A stretch of DNA of 64,000 nucleotides from Bradyrhizobium sp. AZCC 2262 (GTDB lineage Bacteria > Pseudomonadota > Alphaproteobacteria > Rhizobiales > Xanthobacteraceae): assembly GCF_036924535.1 (NCBI RefSeq), contig NZ_JAZHRT010000001.1:1922001-1986000 (forward strand), written 5' to 3'. Made by a program: the position numbers and the translations under genes. Positions 7,367 through 14,971 of the stretch are shown piece by piece (the stretch's first letter is position 1; the number at the start of each line of letters is the position of its first letter). Under the pieces are notes generated by a model. The model was not told the DNA's origin, did not search any database, and saw nothing but the letters and a program-made list of their open reading frames with translations.

Positions 7367-8799
7367 CGTCGCTGCTTTGGATCCTGATCGCCATTCAGGT
7401 CGTGATGGGCGTGTTCGACACGTTCTATCATCATGAGTTGACCGAGCGGCTCGCATGGCGTCCCTCGCAGCGCTACGAGCTGCAGCTCCACAGCCTGCGC
7501 AACATGCTCTATGCGCTGTTGTTCCTGGTGCTGGGCTGGCTGGAAGTGCACGGCATTCTTGCGATGCTGATCATCGCGGTGCTGGCGGCAGAAATCGTTA
7601 TCACGCTGATGGATTTCGTCGAGGAGGACATGAGCCGGAAATTGCCAGCCAGCGAACGCATCAATCACACGCTGCTTGCGATCAATTACGGCGCCATTCT
7701 GGTGCTGCTGCTGCCGGTGCTGATCGGCTGGGCAGGGCAGCCGACCGGCGTCAAATCGGCTTACACGGGGTGGCTCAGCCTGATCGCGGCGGCGGCAGCC
7801 GTGGGCGCCGCGCTGTGCGGCTTGCGCGATTTCGTGGCGTCAAAGCGTCTTTCGCGCATGACCAGCGCGCCGGCGGCGAGCCTGGTCGAAAAACTGCCCG
7901 TACGGCAGACCGTGCTGGTCACCGGCGCCACCGGCTTCATCGGCAGCCGTCTGGTGGCAGGTCTGAGCGGCGCCGGCCATCAGGTCATCGCGCTGGTGCG
8001 CAACCCGGCGAAGGCCGAGATGCTGCCGCCGCCGCTCACGTTGATCACGAGTCTCGATCAGCTTCCGGCGGATGCGAGGATCGATGTGATCGTCAATCTT
8101 GCGGGCGAGCCGATCGGCAACGGGCTGTGGACCGAAGCCAAGCGCCGCAAAATCCTCGACTCCCGGATCAACATGACCGGCGACATCGTCAAGCTGATCG
8201 CGCGGCTGGAACGCAAGCCGGCCGTGCTGGTGAGCGGTTCGGCCATTGGCTGGTATGGGCTCTGGCAGGATCAGGTACTGACGGAGTCGGCAAAATCACA
8301 CGCCTGCTTCAGCCATGAACTCTGCGACGCCTGGGAGAACGCGGCGCGTCCGGCGGAAGCGCATGGCGTGCGCGTGGTCTGCCTGCGGATTGGCCTCGTG
8401 ATCGGCACCGATGGCGGCTTCATCACGCGGATGCTGACGCCGTTCGAGTTCGGCCTTGGCGGGCCGCTGGGCTCGGGCCGGCAGTGGATGTCGTGGATCG
8501 AGCGCGATGATCTGATCCGCCTGATCGCGCATGTGATCGCAAAGCCCGAACTGGCAGGGCCGATCAACGCCACCGCGCCGATCCCCGTCACGAATACAAA
8601 GTTCACCGAGGAATTGGGCCGCCGGCTGCACCGGCCAGCGATTTTCCGCATTCCCGGCGGGCTGCTGCGCCGTGTCGGCGGCGACTTCGCCAATGAATTG
8701 CTGCTGGGTGGCCAGCGCGTATTGCCGAACAAGGCGCTCAGCAACGGTTTTGTGTTCCGGCACGAAACGCTGCGCAGCGCATTCGAGGCGATCCTGTGA
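7363..8799 (+). CDS. Membrane-anchored TIGR01777 family epimerase (DoxX-like N-terminus fused to SDR39U1-type domain)
   Basis: The 478-residue product has an N-terminal membrane part of about 165 residues with four hydrophobic helices, beginning LLWILIAIQVVMGVFDTFYH, and a C-terminal extended short-chain dehydrogenase domain beginning TVLVTGATGFIGSRLV, the NAD(P)-binding GxxGxxG turn. Further SDR39U1/YfcH features are VNLAGEPI, WTEAKRRKILDSRI, VSGSAIGWYG and the proton-relay region. A stand-alone family member is about 300 residues, so this is a genuine fusion. It overlaps the DUF4166 gene by ATGA and probably acts on a membrane-associated substrate. The actual substrate is unknown. Confidence 0.88.
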   Translation: MTSLLWILIAIQVVMGVFDTFYHHELTERLAWRPSQRYELQLHSLRNMLYALLFLVLGWLEVHGILAMLIIAVLAAEIVITLMDFVEEDMSRKLPASERINHTLLAINYGAILVLLLPVLIGWAGQPTGVKSAYTGWLSLIAAAAAVGAALCGLRDFVASKRLSRMTSAPAASLVEKLPVRQTVLVTGATGFIGSRLVAGLSGAGHQVIALVRNPAKAEMLPPPLTLITSLDQLPADARIDVIVNLAGEPIGNGLWTEAKRRKILDSRINMTGDIVKLIARLERKPAVLVSGSAIGWYGLWQDQVLTESAKSHACFSHELCDAWENAARPAEAHGVRVVCLRIGLVIGTDGGFITRMLTPFEFGLGGPLGSGRQWMSWIERDDLIRLIAHVIAKPELAGPINATAPIPVTNTKFTEELGRRLHRPAIFRIPGGLLRRVGGDFANELLLGGQRVLPNKALSNGFVFRHETLRSAFEAIL

Positions 8800-8830
8800 G
8801 GAGGGCAAGGGCGTCGGCCGGGAGCCGGCC

Positions 8831-8930
8831 TAGAGCATTATCGGTTCTGATTGAATCAGAACCGAAGCTCTAGATTCTTATTTTGACGCGTTTTCTTCAC
8901 GCGAACCGGTACCCACTTCGCTCGACAACG
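8831..8930. repeat. Bradyrhizobium-type intergenic repeat with strong hairpin
   Basis: The core is a perfect inverted repeat, TCGGTTCTGATT-G-AATCAGAACCGA (8841-8865), framed by TAGAGC (8831-8836) and GCTCTA (8867-8872). It is followed by GACGCGTTTTCTTCACGCGAA and CCGGTACCCACTTCGCTCG, a continuation I recognise from many rhizobial intergenic regions. It lies between convergent genes ending at 8799 and 8942, so it may also work as a two-way transcript end. Confidence 0.7.
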
Positions 8931-8941
8931 CTATCGCACCG

Positions 8942-10465
8942 TCACCGCGGCAGCTTCGCGATCGCCTGGCTGAGCTCGTGGATTTCGTAGGGCTTGCGCA
9001 GGATGGGAAAATCACCGCGCACGTTCAGCGCGGCGTCGCTGTAGCCGCTGGCCAGCAGGATCGGCAGTCCGGGCTTGGTGGCCTTCAGGTGGCGCGCCAG
9101 ACCGAGGCCGTCCATCTTGCCGGGCATCACGATGTCGGAGAAGACGAGGTCTATCCCGTCGAGTTCGATTTCGCGCAAGGCCGCTTCGGCATTCGCCACC
9201 CTGCGGACGGTGTAGCCGAGCTGTTCGAGCAGGCTGGCACTGACGGAGGCGACCTCCGGATTGTCCTCTACCAGCAGCACGGTGCCGCTGCCGCCGATAT
9301 CCACTGTATCGGTGGCTTCGGCCGCGGGCGCGGCTTCCTTGCGCGGCAGCAGGATCGTGATCCTGGTGCCCTTGCAGAGTTCGCTCGCCACCTTGACCGT
9401 TCCGCCGGCCTGATGCGCGAAGCCATGAACCTGCGATAGTCCGAGACCAGTACCCTTGCCGATCGGCTTGGTGGTGAAGAAGGGATCGAAGATCTTGCTG
9501 AGGATATCGGGCGCGATGCCGGCGCCGGTGTCCTTCACTGAAATCGCGACTTGGCCGCCTACACCAGCCTCGCCGCCGCGGCTGTCGTTGTGTGCCGATA
9601 TGATGATGACGCCGCCGGCGGCCATGGCGTCACGCGCATTGATGACGAGATTGACCAGCGCCGTCTCGAACTCGGCGACGTCGACCATGACCGGCCAGAC
9701 ACCCGGGACGACGTCGAATTGCAGCGTCACCGCGCTGCCAACGGCGGCATCGAGCACTTCGCGCATCGCATCGATGCGTTCGGCGACGTCGACGGCTTGC
9801 GGGTTGACGCTCTGCCGCCTTGCGAATGTCAGCAACTGGCTGGTGAGGGAGGCGCCACGCCTGGTCGCCCCTTCGATCGCCGATAGCGCCCGCTGGCTCT
9901 TGGGATCGTCGCCAACCGTCTTCCTCAGCGTGTGAAGACTGCCGCTGATGATCATCAGGAGATTGTTGAAATCATGCGCCACGCCGCCGGTCAGCTGGCC
10001 GAGCGCGTCGAGCTTTTGCGATTCCGCGAGCTGCTGATGCATCTGCTCAAGCTTGAGCTGCGCCTCGCGGCGCTCGGTAATGTCCCGGGTGATCTTGGCG
10101 AAGCCGACGAGCTTGCCGTCCTCGTAGATGGGGTCGATGATGACGCTGGCCCAGAAGAAGGTGCCGTCCTTGCGGACGCGCCAGCCGTCCTCCTCGTAGC
10201 GGCCCTGTTCCCGGGCAATGCGCAAGGCGCGGAGTGGCTTGCCGTTGGCGCGGTCGGCTTCGGTGTAGAAGCGGGAAAAGTGCTCCCCGATAATTTCGTC
10301 AGGCGCGTAGCCCTTGATCCGCTGGGCACCGATATTCCAGCTCGTCACCACGCCGCCCGGATCCAGCATGTACAGCGCGTAGTCGGTAACGCCTTCAACC
10401 AGGAGTCGGAAATTACGTTCGGATTCGAAGAGATCCCTTTCTTGTTGTTGATCTTTCTTGAACAT
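8942..10465 (-). CDS. PAS-containing hybrid sensor histidine kinase/response regulator
   Basis: The 507-residue protein lacks membrane segments and is cytoplasmic. Order: PAS domain (about 15-135; FRLLVEGVTDYALYMLDPGG, with the PAC end FAKITRDITERREAQ), HisKA dimerisation helix with the phospho-acceptor His in GGVAHDFNNLLMIISG (about 160-175), HATPase with NLVINARDAM, DTGAGI and GKGTGLGLSQVHGFA, and a C-terminal receiver domain with VLLVEDNPE, phospho-acceptor Asp in VFSDIVMPG, and the K of ILRKPYE. Phosphate probably passes from His to the attached receiver. No partner regulator is adjacent, so the signal and output are unknown. It is convergent with the epimerase operon. Confidence 0.92.
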   Translation of the reverse strand: MFKKDQQQERDLFESERNFRLLVEGVTDYALYMLDPGGVVTSWNIGAQRIKGYAPDEIIGEHFSRFYTEADRANGKPLRALRIAREQGRYEEDGWRVRKDGTFFWASVIIDPIYEDGKLVGFAKITRDITERREAQLKLEQMHQQLAESQKLDALGQLTGGVAHDFNNLLMIISGSLHTLRKTVGDDPKSQRALSAIEGATRRGASLTSQLLTFARRQSVNPQAVDVAERIDAMREVLDAAVGSAVTLQFDVVPGVWPVMVDVAEFETALVNLVINARDAMAAGGVIIISAHNDSRGGEAGVGGQVAISVKDTGAGIAPDILSKIFDPFFTTKPIGKGTGLGLSQVHGFAHQAGGTVKVASELCKGTRITILLPRKEAAPAAEATDTVDIGGSGTVLLVEDNPEVASVSASLLEQLGYTVRRVANAEAALREIELDGIDLVFSDIVMPGKMDGLGLARHLKATKPGLPILLASGYSDAALNVRGDFPILRKPYEIHELSQAIAKLPR

Positions 10466-10546
10466 CCGACTGCCCGTTTAAGAGGCGCAAACGCGCAAGG
10501 CGCCAATTGGTTCCCGAAAAATCGGTCTTTTTAACGAAACGGTCCG

Positions 10547-11422
10547 TTACGCCGGCGAAACGGAACGTTTCGCCGAGCCAACCACACTCCTGAACGTCGC
10601 CGCCAGCGTCCGCAACGCCATGAGCTTGGCGGGATCGCTGACCTTCGAGTGCAGCATCACCTTCGAGGAAGGAAGCCGCGGCAGCCCCTCGGCCGGCCCC
10701 ATATCGACCAGTCCCGGCGGCGCGATCCGGCGGGCCAGCGGCGCGACCGCAAGGCCGGCCAATGCGGCTGCGACCACGGCGGTGACGCCGCCGCCGACAA
10801 AGCTCTCGCTCCAGGTGATGCCGGCCTTGTCGAGGGCGCGGATGGCCAACGCGCGCACGCCACAGGGCGGGGCGAGCGTCGCCAAGGGCAGCGTCTCGCC
10901 GCGGCGCCAGACCAGGCGTTTAACGGCGAACCAGCCGAACTCATCCACGGTCAGCTTCTCGCCGCCGCGGCGGCTGCCCTCCTGCCGCACCACAACGGCA
11001 TCGAGCTCGCCGGCATCGTAGGCATCCAGCATCGCGCGCGAAAAGCCGATCGTCACGGACAGCGCCAGTTGCGACGACATCGCGTGCAGCCGTTCGAGCA
11101 GCGGCACTAGTTCCGGTCCCGCGGCGTGATCGGAGATCCCGAGCGACAATTGCTGGCGCGCGGGCCCTTCGCCCGACAGCGCGCGGTCATGCGCCTCGAT
11201 CAGCGCGCGGCCGTTGGGCAGGAACGCTGCACCCGCGGCGGTCAGCGCCACCGCCCGCGGCGAGCGCTCGACCAGCCGCTTGCCGACCACGCTCTCCAGC
11301 CGCTGCAGCTTCATGCTGACGGCGGCCTGGGTGGTGCCGAGCGCCTCGGCGGCGCGGGTAAAGCTTTGCAGTTCTGCGACCAGCAGGAACGCCTGCACCG
11401 TATCGATATCCAGCGTGCTCAT
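10547..11422 (-). CDS. LysR family transcriptional regulator
   Basis: A typical 291-residue LysR regulator: the N-terminal helix-turn-helix reads DTVQAFLLVAELQSFTRAAEALGTTQAAVSMKLQRLE, then the linker helix and a periplasmic-binding-like effector domain from about residue 85. ATG 11422 gives the normal family N-terminus (MSTLDIDTVQAFLLV); an upstream in-frame start would add eight residues. It is transcribed divergently from the tautomerase gene at 11540, the usual arrangement for a LysR protein and its target, so control of that gene by a small acid or aldehyde effector is likely. Confidence 0.9.
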   Translation of the reverse strand: MSTLDIDTVQAFLLVAELQSFTRAAEALGTTQAAVSMKLQRLESVVGKRLVERSPRAVALTAAGAAFLPNGRALIEAHDRALSGEGPARQQLSLGISDHAAGPELVPLLERLHAMSSQLALSVTIGFSRAMLDAYDAGELDAVVVRQEGSRRGGEKLTVDEFGWFAVKRLVWRRGETLPLATLAPPCGVRALAIRALDKAGITWSESFVGGGVTAVVAAALAGLAVAPLARRIAPPGLVDMGPAEGLPRLPSSKVMLHSKVSDPAKLMALRTLAATFRSVVGSAKRSVSPA

Positions 11423-11445
11423 GCTATCATCAAGGATTATTATCA

Positions 11446-11458
11446 CTGTTATGAACAG
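11446..11458. promoter_or_regulatory. Small inverted repeat in the LysR-tautomerase intergenic region
   Basis: CTGTT-ATG-AACAG is a perfect 5-3-5 inverted repeat 24 bases upstream of the LysR start and 82 bases upstream of the tautomerase start. Its position suits a LysR site, but it does not have the classic T-N11-A form, so this is a weak candidate. Confidence 0.25.
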
Positions 11459-11539
11459 AGATAAGATACCAAAATGATGGCCGTGGGTCTAGATGGATGG
11501 GAGCGCGATGCCAGCGCGCCCCACCGAAGGAGAACGACC

Positions 11540-11968
11540 ATGCCGCTTATATCAGTCACCTATTCCAGCGTTCGCAAGTCGCCGTCGCTGAAGGCGGAAA
11601 TTGCCTTCGCCGTCAGCGATCTCACCGCGCGAATCCTGCGCAAGGATCCCAAGGTCACCGCCATCATCGTGAAATCGGTCGATGCCGCTGATTGGTTCGC
11701 CGGCGGCCGATCGCTCGCCGAGCAGAGCCTCGCCAGCTTCTGGCTCGACGTTCATGTCAGCGAGGGCACCAACACCAAGGACGAGAAGGCGGCCTATCTC
11801 GCAGCGCTGTTCCAGCGCATGGGCGAACTGCTCGGGCCGCTGCATGAGGAAAGCTACGCCCATGTCGACGAAGTGAAGGGCGATGCCTACGGCTTCGGCG
11901 GTCTCACCCAGGAGCGCCGTTACATCGCCGGCAAGCTGGAGGTGGCGCCGCAGAAGGCCGCGGCGTGA
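11540..11968 (+). CDS. Tautomerase family protein (4-oxalocrotonate tautomerase-like)
   Basis: The 142-residue protein starts MPLISVTYSSVRKSPSLKAEI. Removal of Met would expose the N-terminal Pro that acts as the general base in the tautomerase superfamily. A beta-alpha-beta unit covers about residues 1-60 and a second one follows (FWLDVHVSEGTNTKDEKAAYLAALFQRMGELLG), so it resembles the double-length members (cis-CaaD/MSAD-like) more than the 62-residue 4-OT. ATG 11540 follows AAGGAGAACGACC and leaves Pro at position 2, which fixes the start. The divergent LysR gene is its likely regulator. Substrate unknown. Confidence 0.8.
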   Translation: MPLISVTYSSVRKSPSLKAEIAFAVSDLTARILRKDPKVTAIIVKSVDAADWFAGGRSLAEQSLASFWLDVHVSEGTNTKDEKAAYLAALFQRMGELLGPLHEESYAHVDEVKGDAYGFGGLTQERRYIAGKLEVAPQKAAA

Positions 11969-11986
11969 ACGTCAGTGGGGTGCGTG

Positions 11987-12286
11987 TCACGTTCTTAGCG
12001 CTCCCAATACGGCCGCCGTCGCGGCGACACCCGAGAGAGCAATCACGGTTGCGCGCCAAAGCAGTTGTTGCCGCGCCGCGCGCCGATCCTGGAACGCCAG
12101 CCAGTCCCGGACAAAGCCGGCCGGAACGTCCTGCACGACGTTGCGCCGGTTAGGATGCCGGGTTTCGTGATCTACGAACATGGCCCGCACGTTCGCCACG
12201 CCCAGATGGTCAAGCTCGCGATTCCATTGCAAGGCGTTCGCATTGTTGGTCCACCGGTTTTCGAAGGGAAGTCTGTGCGTCGTCAT
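11987..12286 (-). CDS. Conserved small protein with C-terminal membrane anchor (99 aa)
   Basis: The protein starts MTTHRLPFENRWTNNANALQ, has a charged middle part rich in Arg and His, and ends in a single hydrophobic segment (LLWRATVIALSGVAATAAVLG), as in a tail-anchored protein. A strong ribosome binding site GAGGAGG precedes the ATG. I recognise similar sequences in Bradyrhizobium but know no function. It lies between the tautomerase and lipB and is codirectional with lipB, 84 bases after it. Confidence 0.65.
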   Translation of the reverse strand: MTTHRLPFENRWTNNANALQWNRELDHLGVANVRAMFVDHETRHPNRRNVVQDVPAGFVRDWLAFQDRRAARQQLLWRATVIALSGVAATAAVLGALRT

Positions 12287-12370
12287 CGCGACCTCCTCTG
12301 CACACCGCTGCCTCTGGATATGTGGCCCCGCTCGCGGGAGTGGAAGACCTCAGGGCGGGTGGGGGACGTC

Positions 12371-13099
12371 TCAGGCCGTTGCCTCCGGCAGGCGGGCGCT
12401 CGTGGCCCCGAACACGTCTTCAAACGCCCGCCGGAGCGCGACGTCGACGTCTTCCATCGTCACGGGCAGGCCGAGATCCACCAGCGAGGTGACGCCGTAG
12501 CGAGGATCGATGACGCCGCAGGGGACGATCGCGGAAAAATGCGCAAGCTCCGGCTCGACATTGATGGCGATGCCGTGGAACGACACCCAGCGCCGCAGCC
12601 GAACGCCGATAGCGGCGATCTTGTCCTCATAGCCTGCGCCCCTGTCCGGCCGCCTGACCCAGACGCCGACGCGATCCTCGCGACGTTCGCCGCGCACGTT
12701 GAAGGCGTCGAGCGTGCGGATGATCCATTCTTCAAGGCCCGCCACGTAGGCCCGCACGTCCGGCCGCCGCCGTTTCAGGTCGAGCATCACATAGGCCACC
12801 CGCTGCCCCGGACCATGATAGGTGAGCTGGCCGCCGCGGCCGGTGGTGAATAGGGGAAACCGCGGATCGAGCAGGTCGCCTTCCTTGCCGCTGGTGCCCG
12901 AGGTGTAGAGCGGGGGATGCTCCAGCAACCACACCAGCTCGGGTGCCTTCTGGTCGGCGATATCAGCCGCGCGTGATTCCATCTCGGTCACGGCATCGGG
13001 GTAGGGGACGGGACCTGCCGAAATCCGCCATTCGACCTCGCCGCCGCCCTCGGCTTGCGCGAACGTCGTCAAATCAAGGCTTTGGCGGTCATTAACCAT
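12371..13099 (-). CDS. lipB: Octanoyl-[acyl-carrier-protein]:protein N-octanoyltransferase
   Basis: The 242-residue cytoplasmic enzyme transfers octanoyl from acyl carrier protein to lipoyl domains, the first step of lipoate synthesis. Visible signatures are [62 protein letters not shown] (with the catalytic Lys) and [11 protein letters not shown] with the acyl-accepting Cys. Length fits alphaproteobacterial LipB. It is divergent from the fliN-like gene 63 bases away. No lipA is present in the window. Confidence 0.96.
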   Translation of the reverse strand: MVNDRQSLDLTTFAQAEGGGEVEWRISAGPVPYPDAVTEMESRAADIADQKAPELVWLLEHPPLYTSGTSGKEGDLLDPRFPLFTTGRGGQLTYHGPGQRVAYVMLDLKRRRPDVRAYVAGLEEWIIRTLDAFNVRGERREDRVGVWVRRPDRGAGYEDKIAAIGVRLRRWVSFHGIAINVEPELAHFSAIVPCGVIDPRYGVTSLVDLGLPVTMEDVDVALRRAFEDVFGATSARLPEATA

Positions 13100-13162
13100 T
13101 GGCTAACCATAACGTGGTCAGGTGGAACCACACCAATTTAGTCCCCCTTTGGCGGTTTCGAA

Positions 13163-13405
13163 GTGGCCACCCTCGATAAAGTCAGCGTCGATCTCATGGT
13201 GGTGCTCGGCACCACGACCATGCCCATCCACCAGGTGATGCGGCTTTCCCGCGGCGCCATCATCGAACTGGACGCCACCGAGGCGGACGAGGTCAAGATC
13301 CTCGCCAACAACCTTCCGGTGGCTTCCGGCGTGGTGCTGGTCGATCGCAACCGTATCGCGGTCGAAGTCAAGCAAATGCTGCCGAAATCGCCTGATGTCA
13401 GGTAG
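13163..13405 (+). CDS. FliN/FliM C-terminal (SpoA domain) flagellar motor switch-like protein
   Basis: The 80-residue protein is almost only a SpoA domain: VSVDLMVVLGTTTMPIHQVM, then LSRGAIIELDATEADEVKIL and VDRNRIAVEVKQM. This is the part of FliN that builds the C-ring, and the protein lacks the extra N-terminal segment of longer FliN proteins. The start is GTG 13163; no ATG fits. No other flagellar gene is nearby, so it may be an orphan copy of FliN or a component of another SpoA-using assembly such as a type III secretion ring. Divergent from lipB. Confidence 0.8.
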   Translation: MATLDKVSVDLMVVLGTTTMPIHQVMRLSRGAIIELDATEADEVKILANNLPVASGVVLVDRNRIAVEVKQMLPKSPDVR

Positions 13406-13502
13406 TTATTCAAGCGCAAAACTGCCTTGTCCCCCCATCCCTGATTTGTTACATCGGCGCCGTTGATCCGGCGGACGCTAGTCCTTCCAGCCGGTATCCC
13501 AA

Positions 13503-13587
13503 GCGCTCGTGGCGGAATTGGTAGACGCGCTGCCTTGAGGTGGCAGTGAGTAAAATCGTGGGGGTTCGAGTCCCTCCGAGCGCACCA
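13503..13587 (+). tRNA. tRNA-Leu (anticodon GAG)
   Basis: The acceptor stem GCGCTCG pairs with CGAGCGC, followed by discriminator A and encoded CCA. The anticodon stem CTGCC/GGCAG encloses the loop TTGAGGT, giving anticodon GAG for CUC/CUU leucine codons. A long variable arm and the T arm GGGGGTTCGAGTCCCTC complete a class II tRNA. The 3' end is the left boundary of the direct repeat described for the islet at 13588-17067. Confidence 0.95.
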
Positions 13588-13603
13588 AGGGCATAAGCCA
13601 TTG
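13572..13603 (+). repeat. Left attachment repeat (attL) in the tRNA-Leu 3' end
   Basis: The last 16 bases of the tRNA-Leu gene including CCA, plus the following 16 bases (ending GGGCATAAGCCATTG), recur at 17036-17067 with 30 of 32 positions identical. tRNA 3' ends are the preferred target of tyrosine integrases, so this is the probable intact-tRNA side of an integration event. Confidence 0.75.
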
Positions 13604-13709
13604 ATATAAAAAGGTATTTTATCGATTTATCTACTCCTCGCGCGGCTTGGTGCAGCGCTCGTCGTTGCATCCTTATTTGAACCAACCTCCCACGAAAACC
13701 GCCATCTCC

Positions 13710-13868
13710 TCACGAGACGGTAATGGCGTAGCCCAGCGTAGAAATTCGCGGCTCGTCTGATCCCAGCGCCCGAATGCGCGGTGCCTGCGCAACGCCGACC
13801 GCCTTCGGTTCTCTCGAGAGCGCGAGTCCTTCTGTCGTGATCACATCCGCTTCGGGTAGTTGCTGCAG
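13710..13868 (-). pseudogene. Orphan C-terminal gene fragment (52 codons)
   Basis: A minus-strand frame without a start codon reads LQQLPEADVITTEGLALSRE and continues to ISTLGYAITVS before a stop at 13710-13712. Composition and codon use look protein-like, while the upstream side is closed by an in-frame stop and there is no start. It may be the tail of a gene cut off when the islet formed. I do not recognise the family. Confidence 0.35.
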
Positions 13869-14016
13869 TCATCGGTGCCGAGCGAGACGGTGTCGGAGAG
13901 CGGCCCCGAAGTTGTAAGATTGCCAATAAAAAGTTGTGCTGATATTATTAATCTACTTAATGTTGCTATTTTATCCCAGGAATTGAGCCTTCGATGCTAG
14001 GAAGGGTCTTGTTCCG

Positions 14017-14475
14017 ATGTCCATCGTCGTCTTTTTTGATCTTGGCGATACGCTCGTCATTCCGCGGTTGTCGGATAATGGTTCGTTGCTGGAGTTGAAG
14101 GTGCTGCCGTTCGTGCCTGACGTTCTCGACAAGCTTCGGGGTACGGAAGTCAACAACATGAAGTTGCGCCTGGGAGTCATCTCCAACACCGGAGAGGAGA
14201 CACTTGCCAGGATGCACGCCATGATGGCGGCAGCCCGATTGCTCGATTTCTTCGACCCGACGTTGTTGCTGTTCAGCTCCGTTGAGGGGATCGACAAACG
14301 TCAGAAGCAGTTTTTTGAACGCGCAGTTCAGCGTTCGGGCGCACGGCCGGAGCAGTGCATCTATGTCGGCGAGGATGAGGCCGAGCGCGGGACAGCCGAA
14401 GCGGCCAGGCTTCGTACATCATATCATCCACTGCACGTTTTCCATGTGATCGATCTGATCGCCCAGGGGCATTGA
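14017..14475 (+). CDS. HAD superfamily hydrolase-like protein with swapped motif I
   Basis: The 152-residue protein begins MSIVVFFDLGDTLVIP, a HAD-type motif I in which the usual DxDGT reads D8-L-G-D-T12: the nucleophile Asp is kept but the second Asp and the Gly have changed places. Motif II is probably GVISNTGEE, motif III lies in DKRQKQFFERAV, and motif IV is weak (YVGEDEAERGTAEAA). Cap insertions are short. The loss of the acid-base Asp at its usual place argues against a standard phosphatase. A decayed paralogue lies 330 bases downstream, in front of the metallopeptidase-like gene, so HAD and peptidase may belong together functionally. Confidence 0.75.
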   Translation: MSIVVFFDLGDTLVIPRLSDNGSLLELKVLPFVPDVLDKLRGTEVNNMKLRLGVISNTGEETLARMHAMMAAARLLDFFDPTLLLFSSVEGIDKRQKQFFERAVQRSGARPEQCIYVGEDEAERGTAEAARLRTSYHPLHVFHVIDLIAQGH

Positions 14476-14803
14476 ATCTTGTCTGCGGGAGCGGCCGTCG
14501 TCCTGGGGCCCGTTGAGTATCGCCATCGAATCGATGCTTGAGGTTGGTAAGAAGCCGGCGCCTCTCAAATTTCCGTCACGCTCGTGACCGCGGCGAAAGA
14601 ACAGACATCGCCGATGGTTCGAAGCTAGACGCGTAGACTATGGCCCCAAGGCCCACTGACCAACATTGCCTCGCGCCGAATAATGACGCGTGTGAACTAT
14701 ACCACACACGTAAAGCGATTTCTCAGATACGATCGCTACCGGGTGTCCAATTCATACTGACACTCAAGCATTCTTGAATGCAGGCGTCTTGGATCTCATC
14801 CAG

Positions 14804-14956
14804 CTCGGAACCGAGAGTCTGTGCAAGACTCGTTCGGCGATAGCGGAGACGGAGTTGCTCGACTTTTTCAACCCGCCGTAGTCGCTATTAGGTTTTGTCG
14901 AGGGAGTTGACACACACCACCAGCGATTCTTTGAGCAGGCTAACCATTGTTGCAAA
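14804..14956 (+). pseudogene. Degenerate second HAD-like gene fragment
   Basis: One frame reads LGTESLCKTRSAIAETELLD, then FFNPP, a TAG stop at 14879-14881, and SLLGFVEGVDTHHQRFFEQA. This aligns with the middle of the intact HAD-like protein upstream (ETLARMHAMMAAARLLDFFD, SVEGIDKRQKQFFERA). Neither the start nor the end of the gene survives. It therefore is the relic of a paralogue that once preceded the metallopeptidase gene directly. Confidence 0.7.
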
Positions 14957-14971
14957 ATGGAGGGAATAGTC

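Noticed and set aside
7455..8318. Long plus-strand frame inside the epimerase gene
   Set aside because: Arg/Gly/Ala-rich shadow of a clear SDR protein in another frame.
13449..13685. Minus-strand frame with GGTRTPTILLTATS-type sequence
   Set aside because: It is the antisense reading of the tRNA-Leu gene, a well-known false protein.
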